Shown piece by piece: positions 1 through 6,328 of a DNA stretch of 6,499 nt. Under the pieces are notes generated by a model, which was given only the letters and a program-made list of their open reading frames with translations, had not been told where the DNA came from and made no database searches. Every line of letters begins with the position of its first letter. The stretch's first letter is position 1. Origin of the DNA: Candidatus Gastranaerophilales bacterium (GTDB taxonomy: Bacteria > Cyanobacteriota > Vampirovibrionia > Gastranaerophilales > Gastranaerophilaceae); assembly GCA_944326625.1 (NCBI GenBank), contig CALVER010000083.1, positions 1 to 6,499 of the forward strand. The letters run 5' to 3'. The position numbers and the translations under genes were made by a program.

Positions 1-135
1 GGTGCTGATTCATTAGATACAGTTGAATTGGTTATGGCATTTGAAGAAGAATTCGGCTGCGAAATCCCTGATGAAGAAGCTGAAAAAATCCAAACAGTTC
101 AAGACGCTGTAAACTATATTGACTCACATTCATAA
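1..135 (+). CDS. acpP: Acyl carrier protein, C-terminal part (5' end outside window)
   Basis: This is the last 44 codons of acyl carrier protein, the small acidic cytoplasmic protein that carries growing fatty acids as thioesters on a 4'-phosphopantetheine arm. The fragment opens with Gly-Ala-Asp-Ser-Leu-Asp, the conserved DSL site. The Ser at codon 4 of the fragment (bases 10-12) is the expected attachment residue. The following acidic helix (VELVMAFEEEFGCEIPDEEA) and the ending around IQTVQDAVNYI are typical of the family. About half of the usual 75-80 residue protein is visible, and the start lies upstream of the window. It sits just before fabF in the same direction, the common fatty-acid cluster order, so co-transcription is likely. 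A Cys in the usual EFxxEIPDE segment (EFGCEIPDE) is a harmless-looking variation. The identification is secure. Confidence 0.96.
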   Translation, partial: GADSLDTVELVMAFEEEFGCEIPDEEAEKIQTVQDAVNYIDSHS

Positions 136-167
136 TCTGAATAATATATTTATTCGTTGAAAAAGTT

Positions 168-200
168 TGCGAGAGTGAGAAATATTCTCTCATTCTCGCA
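168..200 (+). promoter_or_regulatory. Strong hairpin between acpP and fabF (attenuator or processing site)
   Basis: Bases 169-180 pair with 188-199 as a 12-bp stem containing one G-U pair, with a 7-base loop (181-187). T168 and A200 can add one more pair. The sequence after the stem (TATTTATTGT) is T-rich but has no clean T run, so it resembles a leaky terminator or RNase-resistant stem more than a full terminator. Such a structure would lower fabF relative to acpP, which fits the large excess of acyl carrier protein that cells usually keep. That role is inferred; only the stem is seen. Confidence 0.6.
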
Positions 201-223
201 TATTTATTGTAAAGGAATAGGAG

Positions 224-1474
224 ATGACAAAAAGAAGAGTAGTAATCACAGGGCTGGGAGCAGTTTCGCCGTTTGGTGTCGGCGTTGATAAGTTATGGAA
301 CAGTCTTGTTGAAGGAAAAAGCGGAATAAGTACTTCCGAATCCATTGATATATCAAAACATGTTGTAAAAATTTCCGGTGAAGTCAAAGACTTTGACCCT
401 GAACAGTATTTGGATCCCAAAGAATCCAAAAGAATGGACAGATTTATTCAATTTGCAATGGTAGCGGCTGATGAGGCTATTGCTGATGCAAAATTGGAAG
501 AAGTACATGACGTAGATCCTTATAGAATAGGTGTTATGGTAAGTTCTGCCGCAGGCGGCTTCAGAACTTTTGAAGAAAACCACAAACGTATTTTGGAAAA
601 AGGACCGAACAAATGTTCACCGTTTACTATTCCGATGATGATTGTAAACATGCCATCCGGCAGAATTTCCATAAAATACGGTTATAAAGGTGTAAATAAA
701 GTTGTGGTTTCAGCATGTGCAACAGGTACCCACACAATCGGCGACGCGTTCAGAACCATCCAATACGGCGACGCTGATATAGTAATTGCAGGCGGTACGG
801 AAGCAACGATTTGTGATGTCGGTATCGGTGCATTTGCAAGCGCAAGAACCCTTTCACACAGAAACGACGAGCCTGAAAAAGCTTCACGTCCGTTTGACAA
901 AGACAGAGACGGATTTGTAATGTCAGAAGGTGCAGGCGTTTTAGTTTTGGAAGAATATGAGCATGCCAAAAAACGCGGTGCAAAAATTTACGCTGAAATC
1001 GTTGGTTACGGTCAAACAGCTGACGCTTATGACGTTGTTGCCCCGTGCCCTGACGGTAAAGGTGCAACTAAATCAATGGAATTTGCATTGCAGGATGCAG
1101 GTTTAAAAACCGGCGATATCCAGTATATCAACGCACACGGTACAAGCACCGGGCTTGGCGATGTCGCGGAATCCAATGCTATCGCAAAATTGTTCGGCGA
1201 CAAGCAGCAAAATCCCAACCTCCGCGTAAGTTCAACCAAATCAATGCACGGGCATGTTTTGGGTGCAACGGGTGCTATTGAGGCGATTGCCTGCATAAAA
1301 ACAATTAATGAAAATATTGTTCCGCCGACAATTAACCTTGATAATCAGGACGAAAACGTCGGTGATTTGAATTATGTTCCTAATAAAGCCCAAAAGGCTG
1401 AGGTGCATGCCGCCCTTTCAAATTCATTCGGATTTGGCGGGCAAAACGCTTCTTTGATATTTAAAGAAGTTTAA
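224..1474 (+). CDS. fabF: Beta-ketoacyl-ACP synthase II (FabF)
   Basis: This 416-residue protein is a condensing enzyme of type II fatty-acid synthesis. It joins malonyl-ACP to an acyl-ACP, releases CO2 and elongates the chain by two carbons in the cytoplasm. It covers the full thiolase-fold length expected of FabF. The catalytic triad is visible: Cys165 in VSACATG, His305 in NAHGTST and His344 in SMHGH, with Lys339 in the TKS motif before it. The C-terminal glycine loop SFGFGGQNASL carries the Phe gate near the active site. The residue two before the second catalytic His is His342, where the E. coli enzyme has Thr (SMTGH); this should not affect chemistry. The start is supported by AAGGA at 212-216, seven bases upstream. 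The gene follows acpP after an 88-base gap and ends at a terminator. FabB is a less likely name, given the acpP linkage. Confidence 0.96.
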   Translation: MTKRRVVITGLGAVSPFGVGVDKLWNSLVEGKSGISTSESIDISKHVVKISGEVKDFDPEQYLDPKESKRMDRFIQFAMVAADEAIADAKLEEVHDVDPYRIGVMVSSAAGGFRTFEENHKRILEKGPNKCSPFTIPMMIVNMPSGRISIKYGYKGVNKVVVSACATGTHTIGDAFRTIQYGDADIVIAGGTEATICDVGIGAFASARTLSHRNDEPEKASRPFDKDRDGFVMSEGAGVLVLEEYEHAKKRGAKIYAEIVGYGQTADAYDVVAPCPDGKGATKSMEFALQDAGLKTGDIQYINAHGTSTGLGDVAESNAIAKLFGDKQQNPNLRVSSTKSMHGHVLGATGAIEAIACIKTINENIVPPTINLDNQDENVGDLNYVPNKAQKAEVHAALSNSFGFGGQNASLIFKEV

Positions 1475-1490
1475 GTAGTTATTATAAAAT

Positions 1491-1526
1491 ATATTAAAAA
1501 AGCCCTGTTCAGGGCTTTTTTAATAT
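1491..1526. terminator. Bidirectional intrinsic terminator between convergent genes
   Basis: Bases 1491-1506 and 1511-1526 form a perfect 16-bp inverted repeat with a GTTC loop. The core is GCCCT/AGGGC, flanked by six A on the left (1496-1501) and six T on the right (1516-1521). Read on either strand it gives a GC stem followed by a U run, so it can end both fabF transcription and the opposing helicase transcript. The repeat stops one base before the helicase stop codon (1529-1527), so the two transcripts overlap only here. Confidence 0.92.
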
Positions 1527-4500
1527 TTAATTTTCAATCAAAACTCTGTCGAGGCAGACTTTTGGCGAGTATTTCCATTCGCGGTAGGTTATACGTTTGA
1601 CCTTAAACCCGCAGCGTTCAAGGATTGCCTGTTTTTTCATATTGGAAACGGTTTGTTTTACGTTGTCTTCAACCCCGTCGATTTCCACTATGAATTTTTT
1701 ATCCACCAATAAGTCAGCTTTCAAGCCTGCAATTTCGCTTCCCGCAAGAACTTCATGTCCGAGTTCGCGCATTTCAGATGCTATTTCACGTTCAAGATTG
1801 TTTTTGTATTCGTTTTCGTCGATTTGCAAGTTTTCAAGCGCTGCTTGTTTATTTTGATATTCTTTTATGTATGAAATATAGTTTCTGAAATGACCTTCCG
1901 GAAGGTTTGTTATGTCGCGTGAAACAAAGTTTACAACCTTGTATCTCGCACGGGTAATCGCAACGTTAAAGAGGTTCGGTTTTTGTAAAAACGTTGCGCT
2001 TTGTGCGTGGCTGTTGTTTGCAAAAGCCCATGACATAAGGATTATGTCGCGTTCATCTCCCTGAAATGTATGAGCTGTACCGATTTCTACCTGATGTTTT
2101 CTGAGCATATGATCTGACAGAACTTTTGAAACAGAGGTTTTCAACTGTTCCACCTGCGCTCTGAACGGTGAAATTATGCCGATAGATACAGGGTTATCGG
2201 GGTTTTTGCGTTCATCTTCTATAATTATTTCGTGTAACTTTTTGATTACGGCTTCGACTTCGGGAAGGTTGCGTGTTGCGTCATAATCAACTTTGCCTTC
2301 CGGCACTTCTACAAGCTCAAGAACCTTTTGACCGCCAAAGTCTTTTCTCATAACCCTTATTCTGTCGCCGTAAAATTCATGGTTTGAAAATTCTATAATC
2401 GGCGGCAGGCTTCTGAAATGTTCGTCAAGCATTACGGAATTCATTGAATAGTAATCTGCAAGGTCGAACATGGAATTTGTTCTGAAACGCCACATTAACT
2501 GGTATTTGTCCGGAATTCCGTATTGATTTAAGAAAGACTGTTCTTTTGCTTTTTCTAAGAATGACAAATGCGGTAATTGTTTGTCGTCGCCCACGATTAC
2601 TGCGCGTTTTGCGCGGAACATTATCGGGAAGCAGCTTGCAATATCGCATTGTGACGCTTCATCAATAATTGCAACGTCAAACATTCCGGGTTTCATAGGC
2701 AATGACCCTGAAACCGCATAAGTTGTTACGCACCAGCAGGGGAATGCCTCCAGAAGCGGTCTGAAATCTTCTTCTTCCAAAATGCGGTTTTGGAGATTTT
2801 TTTTGCGTTCAACAAGTGATTTTGCGTGAACTTTTAATCTCTGGCATTTTATCTGGTCGCGTAAAAGTCCTTTTAAAGCTTCACGGCGTTTGTTTTTTAA
2901 TATGTTCACCGCAAGATTTTTTTGTTTTTTCTTCATCTGGCGGATTTGTTCCATAAGTACATGAAGGTTGCCTGTTTTTTGAATATCAGCTTCGATTTTT
3001 CTTAAATTACAGTTCATAAGCGCAACTTCAAGCTCTGCGCTCAGTCTTGAAAGATTTTCGTAATTTACGTCGAATTCGTTCAGTTTGAGAATTTTTTTAA
3101 GGTGTCTAAGGCTTGTAAAATTCGCGATATTAGCAAAAAATCCTGCTTTTTCCATATTGTTATGCAGAATTTTTATGATTCCTGACACCATATCAATTTC
3201 GCTTTTTTTGAGCTGGGTTGTTATGAATTGCATTTGTCCGATTGATTTTTCGTGTTCGGTTGTTTCTAAAGACAAGTCATGCCATTCACGTTCAAGCTTT
3301 ATAATTTGTTCGCATTTTTTTTCTGTCTGGTTAAGCAAATTCAAATGCTCTTTCATATCTTTTGTGTCTACAAGGAGGCTGTCTTCATAGTCGCTGTCAA
3401 TGTCCACCTTGCCTGACAACAAGTCCTGCAGTTGGTAGCTCAATTGTTTTTGATAATTCAAACGTCCTGCACGCAGAGCCAAAAACGGCGCGCCGAGTTC
3501 ATTCAAGCGTTCCGCAACAACGTCGACGGCTTTGTCCATGCGGGAAGCCACAAGAACTGTTTTTCCGTTTGCAATCAAGTGTGCGACAAGGTTTACGATT
3601 GTCTGAGATTTTCCTGTTCCCGGAGGACCTTGTACGGCTATGAATTTGCTGTTATCAATATTTTTGATAACTTTTTCCTGTGAATCGCTTAATGATAAAG
3701 GAGTTATCGGGTAGAAATCAGTAATTTCATTCAAATCTTTTATCGGAACGGATTTTTCTTTTGCATGAACATATTCATCATTAATTATGCTCAAAGCTGT
3801 TTCACGGTAAATTCCGCTCGGTTTTTCCGCAATCTGGGTTAATTCGTGCAGCACACCTGCGGTGACTGACGGACGTTTTGTCAAAATTATTGCGCTTTGA
3901 TAGGTTACAACAACTTTATCAACTTTTATTGAGGATTTTTGCGCTGTTTCGCGTTCTTCTTCTTCAATTAATTCGTCAATATTTTCCGAATCTATTTTTT
4001 CTTTGTAAAAATCTTTTGCTTCGTCTTTGGAAATATTATCTTCTGTTTCGTTGTCATTTGAGGTTTGGCTGATTTCAATTTCAGGAACAACTGACTGTAA
4101 AGTTGTCAGAAATATGTCTAACTTTTCCTGTGTAATAGGCAAATCCGGCACTACATCCAGAATACCTTCCAAAAGCAGATCGACTTCATCTTCGTCATCG
4201 TTTTTTTTCATTAAAGCTGCAAGCGCGCCGGTGTTCAGAGAAAGCATTTCATCCTGCGGTATACAGTTTATGTTTACCCCGTTTCTTTCAAGCCGGCATG
4301 GGACATACAAAAGCGGAGTCAAAAATTCGTTTTGTTTTTTGGATTTGTTGTTTTTGCCAACAAGAAAAAGATAACCGTAAATCAGGTATTTGTCTTTTGT
4401 GCTTAATTCACTTTGAATCATTAGTTCCGTCAGCTTGCTGTCGGAACCGTCAAGTTTAAGATATTCTTCGCCGGTTGTGAATAATTGCTCTTCTCCGGGA

Positions 4501-4655
4501 AGAAAAATCCATTTGTTATCTTTATCTGCCTTAAGGTTGCGGAAAGTGGAACTTTTAACCTCTTCTCTTACGCAATCGTGAAGATACTGGCTTAATTTCT
4601 TGATAAAACTGTTATTGAATGCCGAATTGATGGCTTTTGTTGCTTCTTGTAACAT
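1527..4655 (-). CDS. Superfamily 1 helicase with C-terminal Vsr/DUF559-like nuclease domain
   Basis: This 1042-residue protein is a UPF1/DNA2-type SF1 helicase fused to a nuclease domain. Residues 1-310 resemble a DUF4011-type N-terminal region, with an acidic linker around 198-240. Helicase motifs run in order: Q motif near Gln326, Walker A GPPGTGKS (343-350), DEAS (665-668), GDDKQLP (689-695), GTAHTFQGDE (859-868) and NVAITRAR (897-904). Residues about 430-640, between Walker A and DEAS, form a long charged helical insertion that is probably coiled coil. The end (about 950-1042) has Asp981 followed by Glu991-Ile-Asp993-Gly, the D...ExDG pattern of Vsr/DUF559/MTES_1575 endonucleases. The expected role is ATP-driven unwinding or translocation coupled to DNA cleavage, in the cytoplasm. 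Related architectures occur in phage-defence and restriction settings, but no partner gene is visible here. The start is fixed by AGGAG at 4665-4661, five bases before the ATG. Exact substrate and function are unknown. Confidence 0.9.
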   Translation of the reverse strand: MLQEATKAINSAFNNSFIKKLSQYLHDCVREEVKSSTFRNLKADKDNKWIFLPGEEQLFTTGEEYLKLDGSDSKLTELMIQSELSTKDKYLIYGYLFLVGKNNKSKKQNEFLTPLLYVPCRLERNGVNINCIPQDEMLSLNTGALAALMKKNDDEDEVDLLLEGILDVVPDLPITQEKLDIFLTTLQSVVPEIEISQTSNDNETEDNISKDEAKDFYKEKIDSENIDELIEEEERETAQKSSIKVDKVVVTYQSAIILTKRPSVTAGVLHELTQIAEKPSGIYRETALSIINDEYVHAKEKSVPIKDLNEITDFYPITPLSLSDSQEKVIKNIDNSKFIAVQGPPGTGKSQTIVNLVAHLIANGKTVLVASRMDKAVDVVAERLNELGAPFLALRAGRLNYQKQLSYQLQDLLSGKVDIDSDYEDSLLVDTKDMKEHLNLLNQTEKKCEQIIKLEREWHDLSLETTEHEKSIGQMQFITTQLKKSEIDMVSGIIKILHNNMEKAGFFANIANFTSLRHLKKILKLNEFDVNYENLSRLSAELEVALMNCNLRKIEADIQKTGNLHVLMEQIRQMKKKQKNLAVNILKNKRREALKGLLRDQIKCQRLKVHAKSLVERKKNLQNRILEEEDFRPLLEAFPCWCVTTYAVSGSLPMKPGMFDVAIIDEASQCDIASCFPIMFRAKRAVIVGDDKQLPHLSFLEKAKEQSFLNQYGIPDKYQLMWRFRTNSMFDLADYYSMNSVMLDEHFRSLPPIIEFSNHEFYGDRIRVMRKDFGGQKVLELVEVPEGKVDYDATRNLPEVEAVIKKLHEIIIEDERKNPDNPVSIGIISPFRAQVEQLKTSVSKVLSDHMLRKHQVEIGTAHTFQGDERDIILMSWAFANNSHAQSATFLQKPNLFNVAITRARYKVVNFVSRDITNLPEGHFRNYISYIKEYQNKQAALENLQIDENEYKNNLEREIASEMRELGHEVLAGSEIAGLKADLLVDKKFIVEIDGVEDNVKQTVSNMKKQAILERCGFKVKRITYREWKYSPKVCLDRVLIEN

Positions 4656-4667
4656 ATTTTCTCCTGC

Positions 4668-4696
4668 TTGTTTATTATATCATTTTACGCTAAAAT
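4668..4696 (+). promoter_or_regulatory. Promoter of the nucleotidyltransferase gene
   Basis: TTGTTT (4668-4673) and TAAAAT (4691-4696) are separated by exactly 17 bases and match sigma70 -35 and -10 boxes in four and five of six positions. The expected start of transcription is at about 4703-4704, which coincides with the ATG at 4704, so the mRNA would be leaderless. The spacer contains the -10 box of the divergent helicase gene, so the two promoters cannot easily be occupied together. Confidence 0.6.
4674..4682 (-). promoter_or_regulatory. Extended -10 promoter of the helicase-nuclease gene
   Basis: On the minus strand, bases 4682-4674 read TGATATAAT, a perfect extended -10 element. The -35 position at 17-bp spacing (4702-4697) reads TTCCAT, which is weak, as is common when the TGn extension is present. 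Transcription should start near 4667, giving a leader of about 12 bases that contains the AGGAG at 4665-4661. The element lies inside the spacer of the opposing promoter at 4668-4696. Confidence 0.7.
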
Positions 4697-4703
4697 ATGG
4701 AAT

Positions 4704-5792
4704 ATGGACATCATCAAAATAAATGATAATTCAGATAAATTGTATTATATCGGGGGCATTGTCCGCGATAAACTTCTCGGCGTCCCAAGTTTGGATGTTG
4801 ATATAACGTATGTTGGCAATGCGATTGAATACTGCTCAAAATTCGGCGAAGTTATTCAGGAAAATCCGGCATTTGGCACGGTGCGTGTAAATGTCGACGG
4901 GCGTGTAATTGACTTTGCATCTACGCGTGCTGAAGTTTATGAGAAAAAAGGGCATCTGCCGGTTGTAACTAAAATCGGTTGTTCTTTAGAAGAAGATGTT
5001 ATGCGGCGTGATTTTACCGTGAATGCGCTTGCAATGAGTGTTTCTACGGGTGAAATAGTGGATTATGTCGGCGGACTTGAGGATTTAAAAAGTAAACTCC
5101 TCAGGGTTTTGCATGAAGAAAGTTTTATTGATGATCCGACAAGAATTATTCGTGCTTTGAAATTTCGCGCGCGGTTCGGGTTTGAACTGGAAGAATATAC
5201 AAGGCGTCTTCAAGAGGACTATCTGGCGCATATAAATTATAATATGTCTTATAAGCGCGTTAAAAAAGAGCTTATTGAAACTTTTAATCTTAATTCACAA
5301 CGCGCGTTTGAAATTTTTGTAAACGAAGATATTTATAAGCTCGTTTCGCCCAGAAAATTTGTATTGCCGGATGTTAATATCGAAGAGCTTATAAAAAAAT
5401 ATCCTGTAAATAATGTTTGGCTTGTTTATTTCGGGCTTTTACCTGATTTATCCCGTATGGAGATTACAAAAGAAGAAAGAAAAATTATTGTAGATTTTCG
5501 TATACTCGGCGCTTTAAAAACAGATTTTGAAATTTATAAAGCATTCCAAGATCTTGCTTTGGAAAGTATTTTACTTTACGGAATTGCAAAAGATATGAAC
5601 GCTGCAGTGAGGTATCTTGATGTATTGCGCCATATAAAGATTTCCATAACCGGTGAGGATTTAAAACGTCTGGGTATAGAACCGTCACCTGAGTATCAGG
5701 AAATTTTTGATTATGTTTTAAAGGCAAAATTAGAAAATCCTCAAATAACTTATGAGGACGAAATTGCGCTTGCCAAAAAATTTAAAAATTGA
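4704..5792 (+). CDS. CCA-adding enzyme / poly(A) polymerase family tRNA nucleotidyltransferase
   Basis: The 362-residue product belongs to the class II tRNA nucleotidyltransferase/poly(A) polymerase family, which adds C and/or A to tRNA 3' ends in the cytoplasm. The head domain shows YYIGGIVRDKLLG (residues 14-26), the metal-binding DVD at 31-33, RRDFTVNALA (101-110) and DDPTRIIRALKFRARFGFE (143-161). The last includes the nucleotide-template motif usually written EDxxR, here DDPTR. The C-terminal part keeps the ITGEDLKRLGIEPSPEYQEI pattern seen late in the family. There is no HD phosphohydrolase domain. Sequence alone does not separate a full CCA enzyme from a CC-adding or A-adding enzyme, so no symbol is given. 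An in-frame TTG 12 codons upstream (4668) lies in the -35 box and its peptide is unlike the family, so the ATG at 4704 is preferred. That ATG has no good Shine-Dalgarno sequence, consistent with a leaderless message. Confidence 0.88.
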   Translation: MDIIKINDNSDKLYYIGGIVRDKLLGVPSLDVDITYVGNAIEYCSKFGEVIQENPAFGTVRVNVDGRVIDFASTRAEVYEKKGHLPVVTKIGCSLEEDVMRRDFTVNALAMSVSTGEIVDYVGGLEDLKSKLLRVLHEESFIDDPTRIIRALKFRARFGFELEEYTRRLQEDYLAHINYNMSYKRVKKELIETFNLNSQRAFEIFVNEDIYKLVSPRKFVLPDVNIEELIKKYPVNNVWLVYFGLLPDLSRMEITKEERKIIVDFRILGALKTDFEIYKAFQDLALESILLYGIAKDMNAAVRYLDVLRHIKISITGEDLKRLGIEPSPEYQEIFDYVLKAKLENPQITYEDEIALAKKFKN

Positions 5793-5798
5793 TATAAT
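5770..5798 (+). promoter_or_regulatory. Near-consensus promoter overlapping the end of the nucleotidyltransferase gene
   Basis: TTGCCA (5770-5775) and TATAAT (5793-5798) are separated by 17 bases, and a TG extension (5790-5791) precedes the -10 box. The -35 box matches five of six consensus positions and the -10 box all six. The TGA stop of the upstream gene (5790-5792) forms part of the extended -10. Transcription should begin near 5805, just before the AAGGAG at 5811-5816 and the ATG at 5826. This is the best promoter match in the window. Confidence 0.75.
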
Positions 5799-5852
5799 AA
5801 ATTAGAAAAAAAGGAGAAAAAGCTTATGGAAAAGGAAAGATTTTTGACAACC

Positions 5853-5860
5853 GGGGGGGG
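5853..5860 (+). repeat. Run of eight G at the frame break
   Basis: Eight consecutive G occur ten codons into the 5826 reading frame. A change of +1 or -2 G restores the long downstream frame. In the zero frame the run is read GGG GGG GGC, which also permits a -1 ribosomal slip, and RNA polymerase can slip on such runs. It is the only G run of this length in the window. Confidence 0.95.
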
Positions 5861-5913
5861 CCGTCTCTCCTAGCTAGATTTAACAAGGGTTTTGGCGGTA
5901 TTGGTTTAGTAAA

Positions 5914-5945
5914 GTTACTAAGATACTATGGCACTAAGGCACTAA
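5914..5945 (+). repeat. Octad array, four 8-bp units (GNYACTAA-like)
   Basis: Four consecutive 8-base units read GTTACTAA, GATACTAT, GGCACTAA and GGCACTAA. The period of eight is not a multiple of three, so it is not explained by repeated codons. A related array in the opposite orientation lies at 6432-6463, so the two bracket the palindrome mosaic. Function is unknown. Confidence 0.75.
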
Positions 5946-5967
5946 GAAGTAACAGTTTGGATAGAGC

Positions 5968-6030
5968 TGTAGGTCGGCATTACTATGCCGACAGTAAATT
6001 TTATAGTCGGGTTAGTAAATCCGACCTACA
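5968..6030. repeat. Palindromic element 1 (TGTAGGTCGG ends, two inner hairpins)
   Basis: The ends TGTAGGTCGG (5968-5977) and CCGACCTACA (6021-6030) are perfect 10-bp inverted copies. Inside, each end can instead fold locally: 5973-5980 with 5985-5992 (8 bp, loop TACT), and 6006-6013 with 6018-6025 (8 bp including one G-U, loop AGTA). The element can therefore form either one long stem or two small hairpins. It has the look of a dispersed miniature palindromic repeat, although only one copy is in this window. Confidence 0.75.
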
Positions 6031-6052
6031 AAGCAGTGTTCAAAGGGAACCT

Positions 6053-6114
6053 GTCATCCTGAACTTGTATCAGGATCTAATTAAAAAAAGATCCCGCAAT
6101 AAATGCGGGATGAC
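6053..6114. repeat. Palindromic element 2 (GTCATCC ends, two inner hairpins)
   Basis: The outer ends GTCATCC (6053-6059) and GGATGAC (6108-6114) are inverted. Two inner hairpins are present: 6056-6062 with 6070-6076 (7 bp), and 6091-6098 with 6104-6111 (8 bp, loop ATAAA). The design, inverted ends with one hairpin at each side, is the same as in the element at 5968-6030 despite no shared sequence. Similar TCATCCTGAACTTG-type palindromes are known as dispersed repeats in several bacteria; the link to any named family is from memory. Confidence 0.75.
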
Positions 6115-6121
6115 GTTAGTA

Positions 6122-6180
6122 TCATGTCATTGCGAGGTGCCAAAGGCACGACACCATGTAAGACAATATTCGTGCGACTT
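6122..6180. repeat. Partial GTCATTGCGAGG-type repeat element
   Basis: The element begins with a 17-bp stretch (6122-6138) that is repeated exactly at 6182-6198, 60 bases further on. A tight hairpin, GTGCC-AAA-GGCAC, lies at 6137-6149. GCACGA (6146-6151) can alternatively pair with TCGTGC (6170-6175). Unlike the next element it lacks an inverted GTAATGAC end, so it looks like a half copy or one truncated by the neighbouring insertion. Confidence 0.65.
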
Positions 6181-6185
6181 GTCAT

Positions 6186-6280
6186 GTCATTGCGAGGTCG
6201 AGCGAAGCGAGGCCGTGGCAATCGCAAGGTCGTTGGAATTGAATGAGATTACGACGTCCTGCGCCACTCCTCGTAATGAC
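6186..6280. repeat. Palindromic element 3 (GTCATTGCGAGG ... CCTCGTAATGAC)
   Basis: The 12-base ends at 6186-6197 and 6269-6280 are inverted copies with one mismatch. Inner pairings are TTGCGA (6190-6195) with TCGCAA (6222-6227), and ATTACGA (6248-6254) with TCGTAAT (6271-6277). This again gives one hairpin on each side within inverted ends. Repeats beginning GTCATTGCGAGG with a GAGCGAAGCGA segment are a frequent class of dispersed bacterial repeat. GACTTGTCATGTCAT occurs at its left edge (6176-6190) and again just beyond its right edge (6284-6298). Confidence 0.75.
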
Positions 6281-6328
6281 AAAGACTTGTCATGTCATAG
6301 TGATGTGTTAGCTGAAGGATATCAACAG

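Noticed and set aside
157..188. Possible fabF promoter starting with TTGAAA (157-162)
   Set aside because: No acceptable -10 box lies at 16-18 bases; the best is AAATAT inside the hairpin loop.
1238..1255. His342 beside the catalytic His344 in FabF as a loss of function
   Set aside because: The catalytic Cys, both His residues and Lys are all present. The changed position is outside the triad and is expected to tolerate variation.
3085..4374. Several plus-strand open frames of 64-115 codons opposite the helicase gene
   Set aside because: They are antisense to a gene with clear motifs, lack ribosome sites and have low-complexity translations rich in Ser, Leu and Phe, so they are by-products of the helicase codons.
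4668..4703. In-frame TTG start adding 12 residues to the nucleotidyltransferase
   Set aside because: The TTG lies in the predicted -35 box, overlaps the opposing gene's leader, has no fitting ribosome site in the plus sense, and adds a peptide before the point where family members normally begin.
5853..5880. Vector or adapter contamination at the G run and the following CTAGCTAG
   Set aside because: No recognised cloning or adapter sequence follows, and the downstream frame is open and preceded by natural expression signals. An assembly join still cannot be excluded.
6122..6298. Possible CRISPR array from the spaced TCATGTCAT repeats
   Set aside because: Only three imperfect copies occur, spacing differs (60 and about 100 bases), and the intervals are themselves palindromic repeats and not unique spacers.
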